Below are positions 19,471-29,455 of a stretch of DNA of 64,000 nucleotides, in pieces (the first letter of the stretch is position 1; each line of letters starts with the position of its first letter). The stretch spans positions 496,001-560,000 of the forward strand of contig NZ_AP027742.1 of assembly GCF_030296775.1 (NCBI RefSeq), in the 5' to 3' direction. The position numbers were made by a program, and so were the translations under genes. The stretch comes from Claveliimonas bilis (lineage in GTDB: Bacteria > Bacillota > Clostridia > Lachnospirales > Lachnospiraceae). A model generated the notes under the pieces. That model searched no databases, had not been told where the DNA came from, and saw only the letters and a program-made list of their open reading frames with translations.

Positions 19471-20637
19471 ATGAAAGTATTAGAAATAACTTTTGTGCCA
19501 CCAGATAAAAAATCTGGTGGTGGGCTAGGAGTGTATCAGTCTATTAAATCTTTAGCTGGAAATTGTGAAGTGGATTATATAGGTCCTGCATATGAAATTG
19601 AATTATTTTCAGATACTATAAATAAAGTTCATATACATACGATATTAAAATCTAAAAAAGAAAGTAAGTTATTAGGTATAATTCGATTTTTTACGAAAAA
19701 AGTTAGTACTTCTTTTTATTATTCATGGATGAATTGTAAGAACCACATTAATTGGGAACAATATGATTTTGTTCATATAGAATTTAGTCGATATTCTTTT
19801 TTGATTAATGAATGTCATAAATATGGGAAAAAGTGCATGATACGAATACACAATATAGAGAAGGATTATGCATATAATATTTATCGAATGAGCAGAACCA
19901 TGGCGAATAAGATGCGTTACTACTCATTTTGGATTAATGAAAAAAAGGTAATGAAAGACGGAGATATGTTTATATTTCTTACTAATGAGGATATCAAGAG
20001 AGCAATTGAATTATATAATCTGGAAACAGAAAAAATAACTAAGAATCCTGTCTGCATAGACGAAAAAGGTCAATTCCTCAAATGCAAAAAAATAAATGAA
20101 AAGAAAAATATATTAATAACAGGAAGTTTGAGTTATGCGCCCAATATAGAGGGCGTTCTTTGGTTTTTAAATAATGTTTGGGAAAAATTAAGTACTGAAG
20201 ATATTATTGATAATGCATTTCTTACTATTGCAGGGGCACATCCAAATGAAAGCATAAAAGAAGCGATAAAAAAATATCCAAATGTTAGGCTAATTGATAC
20301 TCCAAATGAAATGGAATCATTATTTCGAAACGCAGATATTTATATTGCAGCAGTATTCGATGGAGCTGGGATGAAAGTAAAAGTAGCAGAAGCATTTTCT
20401 TATGGCTTACCTATTATAGGAACAAAGCATGCTTTTATTGGTTATGAAGATTTGCATTTTGGAAAATATATTGCTGATTCGGAAAGTGATTTTATAAGAC
20501 AAATAAAAGATATTTGTTGCAATAGGACGCTACTTGAGTCACGAGAAAAAATTTATCATTTATTTTGTATAAATATCAGTATGAGAAGCAGCATTCAAAG
20601 ATATAAAGAATATATTTCTAAAATAGGAGAAAAGTAA
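19471..20637 (+). CDS. Glycosyltransferase, GT4/GT1-like
   Basis: 388-residue GT-B protein. N-terminal MKVLEITFVPPDKKSGGGLGVYQSI is the glycine-rich acceptor-side loop, and IRIHNIEKDYAYNIYR follows. In the C-terminal half ILITGSLSYAPNIEGVLWF and DIYIAAVFDGAGMKVKVAEA match the donor-binding region of this family. It ends exactly at the start codon of hddA (1-bp overlap), so the two are translationally linked. Confidence 0.85.
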   Translation: MKVLEITFVPPDKKSGGGLGVYQSIKSLAGNCEVDYIGPAYEIELFSDTINKVHIHTILKSKKESKLLGIIRFFTKKVSTSFYYSWMNCKNHINWEQYDFVHIEFSRYSFLINECHKYGKKCMIRIHNIEKDYAYNIYRMSRTMANKMRYYSFWINEKKVMKDGDMFIFLTNEDIKRAIELYNLETEKITKNPVCIDEKGQFLKCKKINEKKNILITGSLSYAPNIEGVLWFLNNVWEKLSTEDIIDNAFLTIAGAHPNESIKEAIKKYPNVRLIDTPNEMESLFRNADIYIAAVFDGAGMKVKVAEAFSYGLPIIGTKHAFIGYEDLHFGKYIADSESDFIRQIKDICCNRTLLESREKIYHLFCINISMRSSIQRYKEYISKIGEK

Positions 20638-21647
20638 TGATAATAACAAAAACACCATTCCGAATGTCGTTTTTTGGCGGTGGAACAGATATAGAGGAGT
20701 ACTTTAGGGAAAATAGCGGGGCAGTACTTTCAACAACATTTGATAAATACTGTTATGTAAATGTGCGGCATTTGCCGCGCTTTTTTGATTATAGTACAGA
20801 AATTGCATATTCAAAAATGGAGAGGGTAACAAAAGTAGATGATATTAAACACCCGGCGATAAGAGAGGCGATGAAATTGCTTGATATGCATGAGATTCGT
20901 CTTACATATGAAGCCGATCTTCCAGCGCGATCTGGTTTAGGGACCTCTTCTTCTTTTGCGGTAGGAATGCTTAATGCGTTTCACGCTTTAAAGGGAAAAT
21001 ATGTGGATAAAAAAAAGTTGGCCGATGAGGCTATTTATCTTGAGAGAGTATTGTGTAATGAAGCGGGGGGATGGCAGGATCAAATAGCGGCTTCTTTTGG
21101 AGGTTTAAATCGAATAAATTTTGGACCGGATGGATATGAAGTTTTGCCAGTCATCATTTCTCCCGATAGAAAAAGTCAACTAAATAATAATTTATTAATG
21201 TTTTTCACGGGATTTACAAGATTTTCATCTGATATTCAGAGAGTAAATGCAATTTCTAAGAATGAAAAGAAGGCACAATTAAAAGAAATGTATTCTTTGG
21301 TTGATGAGGCAGAAAAAGTGCTCGTGGATAAAGAAAAAAACATAGATGATTTTGGAATATTACTCAATCAAACGTGGAAATTGAAAAGACAAACAGGAGT
21401 TGCTATATCAACAAATAGTATTGATGAGTTGTATCTTAAAGGAATAGAAGCAGGTGCACTTGGTGGCAAACTGTTAGGAGCAGGCGGGGGAGGTTTTTTG
21501 ATATTTTATGTATGTCCTGAAAATCAAGAGGCAGTAAAAAGAGCTATGAAAGAATTGCTATATATTCCCTTCAGATTTGAAAACGGAGGTACGAGAGTAA
21601 TACATTATACTCCGGAGCTCTATGAACCTAGAAAGGAAAGTAAGTGA
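20637..21647 (+). CDS. hddA: D-glycero-alpha-D-manno-heptose 7-phosphate kinase (HddA-type GHMP kinase)
   Basis: 336-residue GHMP-superfamily kinase. The N-terminus TPFRMSFFGGGTDIEEYF and the ATP loop PARSGLGTSSSFAVGML (about residue 97) are hallmarks of HddA-like kinases. The late GGKLLGAGGGGFLIFY motif is also present. It would phosphorylate C1 of D-glycero-D-manno-heptose 7-phosphate in the alpha branch, the route to GDP-heptose. Direct neighbours gmhA and the downstream hddC-gmhB fusion complete that pathway. Confidence 0.9.
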   Translation: MIITKTPFRMSFFGGGTDIEEYFRENSGAVLSTTFDKYCYVNVRHLPRFFDYSTEIAYSKMERVTKVDDIKHPAIREAMKLLDMHEIRLTYEADLPARSGLGTSSSFAVGMLNAFHALKGKYVDKKKLADEAIYLERVLCNEAGGWQDQIAASFGGLNRINFGPDGYEVLPVIISPDRKSQLNNNLLMFFTGFTRFSSDIQRVNAISKNEKKAQLKEMYSLVDEAEKVLVDKEKNIDDFGILLNQTWKLKRQTGVAISTNSIDELYLKGIEAGALGGKLLGAGGGGFLIFYVCPENQEAVKRAMKELLYIPFRFENGGTRVIHYTPELYEPRKESK

Positions 21648-21649
21648 CA

Positions 21650-22306
21650 ATGGGATTATTAGATAAAAAGATAGAAAAGCATGTAGAGTTATTAATGGAG
21701 AGATATCCAAAGTTAATGAGTGTTAGAGAAGATATTATTAATGGATATATTGTTTTAGAAAATTGTTACAGGACTGGAGGGAAACTTTTGATAGCCGGAA
21801 ATGGTGGATCTGCAAGTGATTCGGAACATATTGCTGGTGAATTAATGAAATGTTTTAAAATACCGCGCCCGGTTAGTAAGGAATATGCAAAGAAATTAAT
21901 TTCGATTGATTCAAAAAGAGGTCCAGTGTTAGCACAGAATTTGGAACAAACACTTATGGCAATTCCGTTAGTAGCGCATGAAGCATTGACAACGGCATAT
22001 ATCAATGATGTAGATGGGGTGGGGGTATTTGCACAACAGTTGTTCGGTTTTGGAAAAAAAGGAGATGTTTTTCTTGGAATTTCAACATCAGGAAATAGTA
22101 AAAATATTATGAATGCAACTGTAGTTGCCAGGGCTTCAGGGATGAAAATTCTTAGTTTGACTGGAGCAGAGGGTGGGGAATTGGCATTAGTATCAGATGT
22201 TGCAGTTAAGGTGCCTGAAAATGAAACATACATGATACAGGAGTTACATCTTCCTGTATATCATTGTTGGTGTTTAATGTTGGAAGATAAATTTTTTGGA
22301 AAATAA
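21650..22306 (+). CDS. gmhA: Sedoheptulose-7-phosphate isomerase (GmhA-type SIS protein)
   Basis: SIS-domain isomerase of 218 residues, converting sedoheptulose 7-phosphate to heptose 7-phosphate, the first GDP-heptose step. Motifs are AGNGGSASDSEHIAGELMKCF and FLGISTSGNSKNI; the SDSEH segment is typical of GmhA. The ATG at 21650 is preferred over a GTG at 21644, which lies too close to the AAAGGAAAG ribosome site. It follows hddA within 2 bp. Confidence 0.92.
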   Translation: MGLLDKKIEKHVELLMERYPKLMSVREDIINGYIVLENCYRTGGKLLIAGNGGSASDSEHIAGELMKCFKIPRPVSKEYAKKLISIDSKRGPVLAQNLEQTLMAIPLVAHEALTTAYINDVDGVGVFAQQLFGFGKKGDVFLGISTSGNSKNIMNATVVARASGMKILSLTGAEGGELALVSDVAVKVPENETYMIQELHLPVYHCWCLMLEDKFFGK

Positions 22307-22319
22307 AGTTGTGAGTAGT

Positions 22320-23270
22320 ATGAAAATGATACCCATAGTTATTGTAGACTATAATACTGTAGAAAGAACAGAAAAATACATAGATGATGCTGAAAAGAAC
22401 ATTTTTCCGTTAAAAAAAACATATATAGTTGTAGAAACTGGGATGGACAATGAGTTATGTAGATTTGAAAAAATGTATTATAAGCTAGGTGAAATAAAAA
22501 ATATAGATTACAGAATTAAATTTATAAAGAAATATAGAACAGAAAAAGAAAACGCAATTTATTTTATTGGTTTGAAAGAGAATTACGGTTTTGCCATAGC
22601 AAATAATATAGGAGCCTGTTTTGCTAAAAAAGTTTTAAAGGAGAAGATGGATATATTATTGTTTAGTAATAGCGATATCTGTTTTATAGAACCTATTGAT
22701 TTAACATATTATAGTAAACTATTTGTTGATAATGATTCCGTTGCTGTAATAGGTCCACGAGTAATAGGAATAGACGGAAAGGAGCAGTCGCCATATAGAT
22801 ATATTGGATTGATAAAAAGATGGATGTTGCATTTTTGTATATGGCCTTTAGACTCAGTTTTACATTTTTTGTTTACATCTTCAGATAAAATAAGAGTAGA
22901 TAATACTGCTGCTGTTTATAGAGTAATTGGTGCATTTATGCTAATACGGAGTGAGTATTTTTTTGAAGTTAACATGTTTGATGAAAATACTTTTTTATAT
23001 TGTGAAGAAAATATTTTGTCGGAAAGATTTATGTCGAAAGGATATATAACGTTATATGACCCAACATTTGTAATAATACATGAGGAGGGTAATGCAACAA
23101 AGCAAATCTATAATAATGATAAAAGAAGTGCCCAGCAATTAAAATCTGAATTATATTATTATAGAAAATATAAACGATATAATAAGTCCTTAATAAAGCT
23201 AACAGAGCAAATGAGTTATATGTATTTTTGGAAAAGAAAAATGTTATTCAGGTTATTAAGAAAGGAATAG
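22320..23270 (+). CDS. GT2-like glycosyltransferase
   Basis: 316-residue protein. IPIVIVDYNTVERT near the start, LKENYGFAIANNIGACFA and DILLFSNSDICF (DXD-like position) identify a GT2/rhamnosyltransferase-like fold. The later FDENTFLYCEENILSERF is the family's conserved acidic segment. A TTG at 22296 would extend the frame into gmhA; the ATG at 22320 is chosen, although the ribosome site is weak. It probably transfers a deoxysugar or heptose. Confidence 0.82.
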   Translation: MKMIPIVIVDYNTVERTEKYIDDAEKNIFPLKKTYIVVETGMDNELCRFEKMYYKLGEIKNIDYRIKFIKKYRTEKENAIYFIGLKENYGFAIANNIGACFAKKVLKEKMDILLFSNSDICFIEPIDLTYYSKLFVDNDSVAVIGPRVIGIDGKEQSPYRYIGLIKRWMLHFCIWPLDSVLHFLFTSSDKIRVDNTAAVYRVIGAFMLIRSEYFFEVNMFDENTFLYCEENILSERFMSKGYITLYDPTFVIIHEEGNATKQIYNNDKRSAQQLKSELYYYRKYKRYNKSLIKLTEQMSYMYFWKRKMLFRLLRKE

Positions 23271-23277
23271 TAATAAT

Positions 23278-24456
23278 ATGAATTATATAATTTCAGGCGG
23301 GTGGGGATATGGAAATTGGGGAGATGAAGCCATACTATATTGTAGCATAAAAATGATAGAATTGTACAAAGGTACTGGAGAGTTAACTATTCTTTCATAT
23401 AATAGTAGTAATATAGACAGGTATAGAGAAAAATATCAATGTAACTTATCATTGCATAGGCTTGTGAAGGATGGGATGGTAAGTTATAAAAATATGTTGG
23501 AATGGGCCAAAGGAAAGGATGTATGTCTATCGTCAAATGAAAAAAAATATGTAAATATGTTTTCTGAAAACGATATATTTATTATGTGTGGGGGTGGATA
23601 TTTTAATGAAGAGTGGGAAGAATCATTTAGAATTAGAGTTTTAGAAATACTTTTAGCTAAAAGAAAAAAGAGTAAAATTTATATACATGGACAAACAATT
23701 GGGCCAATTGGAAAAGAAAAAAATAAAAAAATATTATATTATGCCTTAAATATGGTAAATAAAATTTATGTAAGAGATAAAGGAAGTTACAACTTAATGA
23801 AGAGCATTAAGTTGCATGAAAAAACAGAGATTATACCCGATGTAGTTAATTGTGTCCCGGATTTTCACAGTGTTTTTCATACAACTGAAGAATATGTAGT
23901 GGTAATGTTTTGCTCATATAGATATCATAGGTCGGAGAAATATAAATATCGGGGTAAGACTTTGCTTTGGCTAGGACAAAAATTTAAAACGATCTTGGGA
24001 TTACGAAAAAAGTATAATAAAAAAATTAAAACAGTTCTTCGCTCATTAATAGAAGAAGGACAAAATATAAAATATATTGTCAGTACAGAGTGGGATTATC
24101 AATATGCATGTGAAATTGCTGCAAAATTAGGGGATAATATTGAAATAGTGAAAAGTAGTTCTGTATTTGAATACCTAAATCTTCTATCGGGGGCACAAAT
24201 TATCATCAGTACAAATATGCATCCAATAGTTATAGGACATGCATATAATGTTCCTGTAGTTGCTATTTCATACGGATTTAAAACGGATAACTATATGGAG
24301 GAAATAGGACTTTCCGAGGCATTATTTAATATAGATTACTTTGATGAAAAGAAAGTTATAGAATGTATAAAGAATAAGAAATTTCTATATGGAAAAAAAG
24401 TTGATAAAAATTTAGTATATACATCTGTTGAAAAGATGTTTATAAAGGAAATGTAA
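23278..24456 (+). CDS. Polysaccharide pyruvyl transferase family protein
   Basis: 392-residue member of the pyruvyl transferase family (CsaB/WcaK group). The N-terminal GGWGYGNWGDEAILYCSI, central IYIHGQTIGPIGKEKNK and VRDKGSYNLMKS, and C-terminal STNMHPIVIGHAYNVPVVAISYG all follow the family plan. It would add a ketal-linked pyruvate from phosphoenolpyruvate to the repeat unit, giving the polymer negative charge. Overlaps the next gene by 1 bp. Confidence 0.87.
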   Translation: MNYIISGGWGYGNWGDEAILYCSIKMIELYKGTGELTILSYNSSNIDRYREKYQCNLSLHRLVKDGMVSYKNMLEWAKGKDVCLSSNEKKYVNMFSENDIFIMCGGGYFNEEWEESFRIRVLEILLAKRKKSKIYIHGQTIGPIGKEKNKKILYYALNMVNKIYVRDKGSYNLMKSIKLHEKTEIIPDVVNCVPDFHSVFHTTEEYVVVMFCSYRYHRSEKYKYRGKTLLWLGQKFKTILGLRKKYNKKIKTVLRSLIEEGQNIKYIVSTEWDYQYACEIAAKLGDNIEIVKSSSVFEYLNLLSGAQIIISTNMHPIVIGHAYNVPVVAISYGFKTDNYMEEIGLSEALFNIDYFDEKKVIECIKNKKFLYGKKVDKNLVYTSVEKMFIKEM

Positions 24457-25847
24457 TGGGGAAAAGTATAAGAAGTACAGGTTTAGTAAAAAATACAGTA
24501 ATACTAGGAATTGGTTCAATAGGTACAAAGTTTATTAGTGTAATCATGCTTCCGTTTTATACATCATGGTTATCGGTTAATGATTATGGATCTATAGATG
24601 TATTTAACGCTTTAGTTGCAGCATTAGTTCCTGTTTTAAGTTTGCAAATTGAACAAGCTGTTTTTAGATTTTTGATAGATGCAAAAGAAAAAAAAAGAAA
24701 AAGCACCATATTGAAAACAGGCATTTTGACAATAGTATTTATTTTGAGCATAATCAATATATTAGCGATAATGTTATTTCCTTTTATCGATTATAAATTG
24801 AAATACTATTTTTTATTTGCTATAGATTTTAATGTACTAATTACAGTGTTGTTACAAATTATTCGAGGTCTTGGGAAAAACTATGCATATACAGTGAATA
24901 GTATTTTGGTGTGTTTTATTAATCTATTGTTTAGCATAATATATGTAAGATATGAGAATATAGGGGTAATTGGTATATTACGCGCCAATATTATTGCAAA
25001 TATAGTAGGAATAGTGTATCTACTAGTTGTTATTTGGAAAGAAAGGATTTGGAAAAGTGGTTCGTTTGAAAAAACACTTTTAAAAACATTTGTGGGATAT
25101 TCTATTCCTATGATTTTAAATAATGTTTCGTGGTGGATCTTAAATTTATCAGATAAGTTGATAGTAAATCAATTTTTAAATACCACTTATAATGGTATAT
25201 ATGCCGCTGCCGGGAAACTATCATATATTATTATTTCTCTATATTCTGTTTTTTCATTAGCATGGCAGGAATCAGCTTCAAGAGCTTATGCAAGTGTTGA
25301 ATATGAAGAGTATTGCAATAAAATTCATAAAATTATATTAGATATTTGTATACATATGGTTGCAATTACTCTTGTAATTTCTCCTATAATATTTGACATT
25401 TTAATTAATGAAAAATTTTCGCAAGCTTACATACATAATTTAATTCTTATAGTAGCAACTTTTTTTTGGTGTATGTCATCTTTTTATGGTGGAATTTTTG
25501 TGGGGGTAAAGAATACCGATAATCTAGGAATAACGTCAATGATAGCTGCTATAACAAACATAGGAATTAACATAGTACTTATTAATATTATAGGGTTGTA
25601 TGCTGCAAGTATATCAACATTGATATCTTATTTTGTTTTGTTCTTAATACGTTATTTCAAACTGCAAAAATGTATTTCAATTAGAATTGACATGTATCAT
25701 ATCTTTTCGATGATACTAGCATTTGGAATAGGATTTTATATTTCTATAGTGGATAATAAAATTATTAGCTTAATTATAGGAACATTATACGCTATGGCGT
25801 ATACGATATGTTCTATTAAAGAAATAAAATTATTATTAAAAATGTAA
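24456..25847 (+). CDS. Oligosaccharide flippase (Wzx-like, MATE/MOP superfamily)
   Basis: 463-residue polytopic membrane protein with about 12-14 hydrophobic segments. The start KNTVILGIGSIGTKFISVIMLPFYTSWL is the usual first helix of Wzx/PST transporters. It would flip the undecaprenyl-linked repeat unit outward for the EpsG-like polymerase. It is the last gene before the IS110/IS21 interruption, and the remaining heptose gene lies beyond the insertion. Confidence 0.9.
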   Translation: MGKSIRSTGLVKNTVILGIGSIGTKFISVIMLPFYTSWLSVNDYGSIDVFNALVAALVPVLSLQIEQAVFRFLIDAKEKKRKSTILKTGILTIVFILSIINILAIMLFPFIDYKLKYYFLFAIDFNVLITVLLQIIRGLGKNYAYTVNSILVCFINLLFSIIYVRYENIGVIGILRANIIANIVGIVYLLVVIWKERIWKSGSFEKTLLKTFVGYSIPMILNNVSWWILNLSDKLIVNQFLNTTYNGIYAAAGKLSYIIISLYSVFSLAWQESASRAYASVEYEEYCNKIHKIILDICIHMVAITLVISPIIFDILINEKFSQAYIHNLILIVATFFWCMSSFYGGIFVGVKNTDNLGITSMIAAITNIGINIVLINIIGLYAASISTLISYFVLFLIRYFKLQKCISIRIDMYHIFSMILAFGIGFYISIVDNKIISLIIGTLYAMAYTICSIKEIKLLLKM

Positions 25848-25972
25848 AAACATTGAAAACATATGAAAGACTAACTATTAAAAGTCAAGTTTAAAATGAA
25901 AATTTTTGAATGAATTGCAGAAATGCATTTTAGATAAAGATGTACCTAAAAAACTGCATGACAAGCAGAGTG
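25848..25972. other. Junction between the flippase gene and the IS110 remnant
   Basis: AT-rich spacer. A short frame running 25900-26007 (LQKCILDKDVPKKLHDKQSV...) could be the tail of a truncated EPS gene, but no family is recognised and it runs into IS110 sequence on the other strand. No promoter or terminator of quality is seen. Confidence 0.3.
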
Positions 25973-26651
25973 TTATTTCAAAAGGGGATATTTACAGAAT
26001 AAGTTAAGCTGTTGGTACGTATGATTGCTTTGATTTTCCATTGCGAATATTAACCATACAAGTTTCTTTGCGGTATGAGACAATGCAACGTTATAGTGCT
26101 TGCCTCCAGAGAGTTTCTTGCGGCTTTGCGAAAGATGACAGCAGTATCTTTTCCATATCTGCCTTTGGAATTTTCGGAGAGCAGATTAGAAAGCCTTGTG
26201 AGGTGTGCTGATGCGATAACATTAGCACGCGGAAATTCAGAAAGCATAAATGGAAACCATATGAAGCGTAGAAAGGAATTTTCCAGCTCTGGGAAAAGAA
26301 TACACACAAGTCTAGAAACAGAAATTTTCAGCTTTGCCCGTTCTTTGACTTTATCAAAACGGTAACGGGTTAGTGACTTTAATTCCTCATTGTGGTAAGA
26401 CGTGTTTAAGTTTATGTCAGATATCATCATAGTGGCGATAGTACGGGACTCCACCTTATCCGTTTTAGTCTTTCTAAGGCTAAGACTTTTTCTATAAAGG
26501 TTTGTGTGGAGCGGATTGATGATAAAGGTGCGGCAGCCTTTATGAAGAAGAAGTCCCAGAAGATTGTAACTGTAGTGTCCGGTGGCTTCCAGTCCTAATT
26601 TTACTTTATTTAAATCATTTGATATGGATATGATTCTTTGAAATAAGGTTT
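25973..26651 (-). pseudogene. IS110-family transposase, 3' part (internally deleted)
   Basis: Downstream portion of an IS110 DEDD transposase. From the IS21 junction it reads FETLFQRIISISND, KVKLGLEATGHYSYN and KTKTDKVESRTIATMM. Near 26110 the frame changes: the +1 frame continues as GGKHYNVALSHTAKKLV, the usual IS110 C-terminus. The domain between these points, which carries the catalytic serine region, is missing, so the protein is inactive. The 5' part lies at 29304-29455 beyond the IS21 insertion. Confidence 0.85.
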
Positions 26652-26656
26652 CAAAA
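26652..26656. repeat. Target-site duplication CAAAA, left copy (IS21 element 1)
   Basis: CAAAA here and at 29299-29303 flank the element. Removing the element and one copy restores the IS110 frame ...NNRDDFETLFQRI. Confidence 0.9.
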
Positions 26657-26797
26657 TGCAAACAGCCACTTTCTGCGGACAGCAGGGCCGCATTTCCCGG
26701 ACAGTCAGGGCCATATTAAACGGACAGCCTGGGTTATCAGCAGGGCAGAGGGTACTCCGCCCCACTGATCAGTATTGATCGGTGTTCCAGAAGAAAG

Positions 26798-27535
26798 CTA
26801 TGCTTTCTCAATAAGTACAGTAAATCCTGTCGTTAGTCTGCGTCTGATCCCGTCAAGCTTACCGTAGCATTCCTTTTCGTCACTCAGCTGATTTCCCCAC
26901 TCATCTGGAGAATACTGACAGCTGAAGAGTGTGGAGGTGCCAAGGTCATCCCGAAGTTTTATGAGATGATACAGAATCTTGATCCCTTCTTCTGAATACC
27001 TGCTTATGGCAAAATCATCAATGAACAGCAGCTGGATCCGTGCATAGTATCTGATCCTCTTACGATACTTGTTTAGGTCTTCCTGGCGGTTGAGGACGAT
27101 CAGTTCGTCCAGCAGGTCACTATAGTCTACGAACTTACAACGGTAATTACGTCTGCATGCTTCCACACAACAGGCAGACAGGAAATAAGACTTGCCGGCA
27201 CCGGTGACTCCATAGATCCCGACGTTCTGCCGGTTCTCAGCGAAATGAAATTTCAGGATCTGTTCAACGGTGGCATCATTGTAGATGCGTCCGTTGCCGG
27301 TTTTCAGATTCTCGGCCAAAGCACCTTTATTGATCAGGCTGCTGAGCCGCAGATTTGTTTCAAACCTGTTGTTGAGTGTTTCTATGTACTGAGGTTCCAG
27401 AACCTCACGGATAAACTGCAAAGCGGTATAGCTGCCGAATTCAGGGCTTTTAGACAGTTCTGCGAAACGCTGGGCGGCTACCGGCAGGGATAGTGTGTCC
27501 AACATCTCATAGATATCAGTAGTCTTATTCTTCAT
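26798..27535 (-). CDS. istB: IstB-like ATP-binding transposition helper (IS21 element 1)
   Basis: 245-residue AAA+ ATPase of the IstB/DnaC-like group. Walker A is GVTGAGKSYFLSA and Walker B LLFIDDFAIS. The C-terminal arginine-finger region is YGKLDGIRRRLTTG. IstB selects the target and activates IstA. Its start overlaps the istA stop by 11 bp, the normal coupled arrangement. Confidence 0.93.
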   Translation of the reverse strand: MKNKTTDIYEMLDTLSLPVAAQRFAELSKSPEFGSYTALQFIREVLEPQYIETLNNRFETNLRLSSLINKGALAENLKTGNGRIYNDATVEQILKFHFAENRQNVGIYGVTGAGKSYFLSACCVEACRRNYRCKFVDYSDLLDELIVLNRQEDLNKYRKRIRYYARIQLLFIDDFAISRYSEEGIKILYHLIKLRDDLGTSTLFSCQYSPDEWGNQLSDEKECYGKLDGIRRRLTTGFTVLIEKA

Positions 27536-29138
27536 TGCCTGCCTCCGTTTCCTGACGCTTCAGCAGGTTCTTAAGGGAATACTTGCTGTCATCATCTTTG
27601 TAGGCGCCGGATACGGCTGTTGCAGCATCTTCGTTGGGACTGCTCTGTGGCATTGTACTTTGCAGCGGCTCTTTATGGTAAGTTGAGATTGTGTTACAGA
27701 TATAGGAATAGTTGCATCTCCCAGCTAAAACGGCGTCTTTACAGCAGCGTTCCAGGGCTTCCGGCGAGTACTTCTCCGCATACCGCAGAATACCAAAGCA
27801 GCTTCGGAATGACTGCACCGGATAAGCGTATTTTCGAATGACTGCATCGATCAAAGCACGGGTGCTGGGTCCGATAGCAGATGCTTTCTGTTGAAAATAA
27901 GGCACCGTCCAATAGCCATAGTCTTTGTATCCGGCAGGCATATCCGAGGGGATGATCACCCAGTCTTTCGGTGTGTAGCTCCGCTTATGCGTCCGGATGA
28001 AGTCGCCGTGTTTGTTATAGACATAGATTTCTTTTTCCCCTGCCCGGATCTCAAGTTCCTGTCGCAGATATTTCCGGGGCATGCTATAATGGACTTTGTC
28101 GAAGGTGAAGGAGAAATCTTGTGCTACTTTAACAGTCTTTCGTTCAAGATATTCAAAACGGCTGGGCGGAAGAGGCAGGAGAGTCTCCTTCTCTTCTGTT
28201 GTAAAGAGATCATACCGGGAATAGGTGAGCCCCTCAAAAGGCTTCCGGTTCTCGGCATCCACCTTTTCCATCAGGACACGGTTTAAATCATCCAGCGAAT
28301 AAAAGACCATGTCTTCCATATCCATGAGGATGTGCATGGTAATGATCTTTACGTGGCCTTCCACAACTGGTTTCCAGCGGGGGGATTTCACTTTGGCAGG
28401 GGTTAAAACCGTATTGTTATGTTCTGCCCATGCCTGGAAATCTTTATTCAAGACAGGGCTGATCCAGTCTTTGTTCCGGGCAACTGCTACTTTGCAATTA
28501 TCCGGGGTGATTGTCGGCGTCACGCCGCCAAAATAGGACAGAGCATTATTGTTGACCCGGATCCAGTTCCGGATATCGCATTCGGTCATTCCCTCAGCGT
28601 AAAAATAATCACTGTAGGTGAGGGCAGCGATAAAGATCGTGACCTTTGTGGTCTCATCCGGGTTCTGGTGATTATGCAGATAGAGCTGCTTCCCCGCATA
28701 GTCCAGTTCAAGATTGACACCGGGATAACGCTGGATGTGGAAGGTCAGCTGTTTGGAATCAGCCCATTCGCTGTAACGCCTGCAGTACTGGCGATAGCTC
28801 ATTGGCTTCTTTCCATCTACGACACCTATGGCATTGTATTTCTGCCACAGATGCTTCAGGGTCTCTCCTTTGCGGGCCAGAGCCTTGTAGACAGCTTCCT
28901 TGTTAAAATCCCGGTAGAGGAGCTGATCCGCCGATACACCAGGCTTTTTATAAAGCATGTTTCCGATGTATTCATTCGTGACATCTGCCGGTAAAGGGTA
29001 TGAAAGCTCCGGATTCTCCCTGAAGCGTTTCAGGAACTCGTTGACAGTTGTTTTGCTGCAGTCGCCGCAGCTTTCGGCAATCTCACGGCAGCTAAGATGG
29101 TTCACAAAGTGAAGCCGTAGTACTTTTTTGTAATCCAT
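27525..29138 (-). CDS. istA: IstA transposase (IS21 element 1)
   Basis: 537-residue DDE transposase. An N-terminal HTH (LRLHFVNHLSCREIAESCG) is followed by the RNase H-like core: LELDYAGKQLYL with the first Asp, ALSYFGGVTPTITPDNCK with the second, and the final Glu in KPVVEGHVKI. A C-terminal beta-barrel-like part contains FSFTFDKVHYSMPRKYL. Full length, no stops; the element could be active. Confidence 0.93.
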   Translation of the reverse strand: MDYKKVLRLHFVNHLSCREIAESCGDCSKTTVNEFLKRFRENPELSYPLPADVTNEYIGNMLYKKPGVSADQLLYRDFNKEAVYKALARKGETLKHLWQKYNAIGVVDGKKPMSYRQYCRRYSEWADSKQLTFHIQRYPGVNLELDYAGKQLYLHNHQNPDETTKVTIFIAALTYSDYFYAEGMTECDIRNWIRVNNNALSYFGGVTPTITPDNCKVAVARNKDWISPVLNKDFQAWAEHNNTVLTPAKVKSPRWKPVVEGHVKIITMHILMDMEDMVFYSLDDLNRVLMEKVDAENRKPFEGLTYSRYDLFTTEEKETLLPLPPSRFEYLERKTVKVAQDFSFTFDKVHYSMPRKYLRQELEIRAGEKEIYVYNKHGDFIRTHKRSYTPKDWVIIPSDMPAGYKDYGYWTVPYFQQKASAIGPSTRALIDAVIRKYAYPVQSFRSCFGILRYAEKYSPEALERCCKDAVLAGRCNYSYICNTISTYHKEPLQSTMPQSSPNEDAATAVSGAYKDDDSKYSLKNLLKRQETEAGNEE

Positions 29139-29298
29139 AGTAGGACCTCCAGATATAATATTTCTCCATTTTAAGGAGATGCGCTTATTATATCTGAAGA
29201 TCTATTGTCCGGTTAATGTGTCCCTACTTGTCCGCTAATTATGTCTCAGACTGTCCGCCGAATATGGCACAGGTGTCCGTTTAGGCTGGCAATCTGCA

Positions 29299-29303
29299 CA
29301 AAA
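29299..29303. repeat. Target-site duplication CAAAA, right copy (IS21 element 1)
   Basis: Matches 26652-26656; see the element entry. Confidence 0.9.
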
Positions 29304-29455
29304 TCGTCACGATTGTTAGGGATAATGAAAGGTTTAAATAGTACCTCACCATCTGAGTTTGTAATAAAGCAGTCATGCTTATCTTTTGCGACGTCAATTC
29401 CAACGTAAATTTTAAAGAATCTCTTTTGAATAAATTTGATACTGTTTAGAACCAC
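29304..29455 (-). pseudogene. IS110-family transposase, 5' part
   Basis: N-terminal RuvC-like segment of the IS110 transposase: KIYVGIDVAKDKHDCFITN with the first catalytic Asp, ending IIPNNRDDF at the IS21 junction. A GTG at 29455 is the likely start. It continues in frame at 26651 once the IS21 copy is removed, but the 3' part is internally deleted. Confidence 0.85.

Larger units (their letters stand above)
26657..29298 (-). mobile_element. IS21-family element 1 (2,642 bp), inserted in IS110
   Basis: Ends TGCAAACAGCCA on the left and, inverted, TGCAGATTGCCA on the right; 16 of the first 25 terminal positions match. Inside each end CGGACA/TGTCCG repeats recur every 22-23 bp, three on the left (from 26676) and four on the right (from 29206). 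It carries istB (26798-27535) and istA (27525-29138) on the minus strand. A 5-bp target duplication flanks it. All parts look intact. Confidence 0.93.

Noticed and set aside
25900-26007. Short open frame LQKCILDKDVPKKLHDKQSV... after the flippase gene
   Set aside because: Could be a tail fragment of a lost EPS gene, but no family is recognised and it overlaps IS110 remnant sequence.
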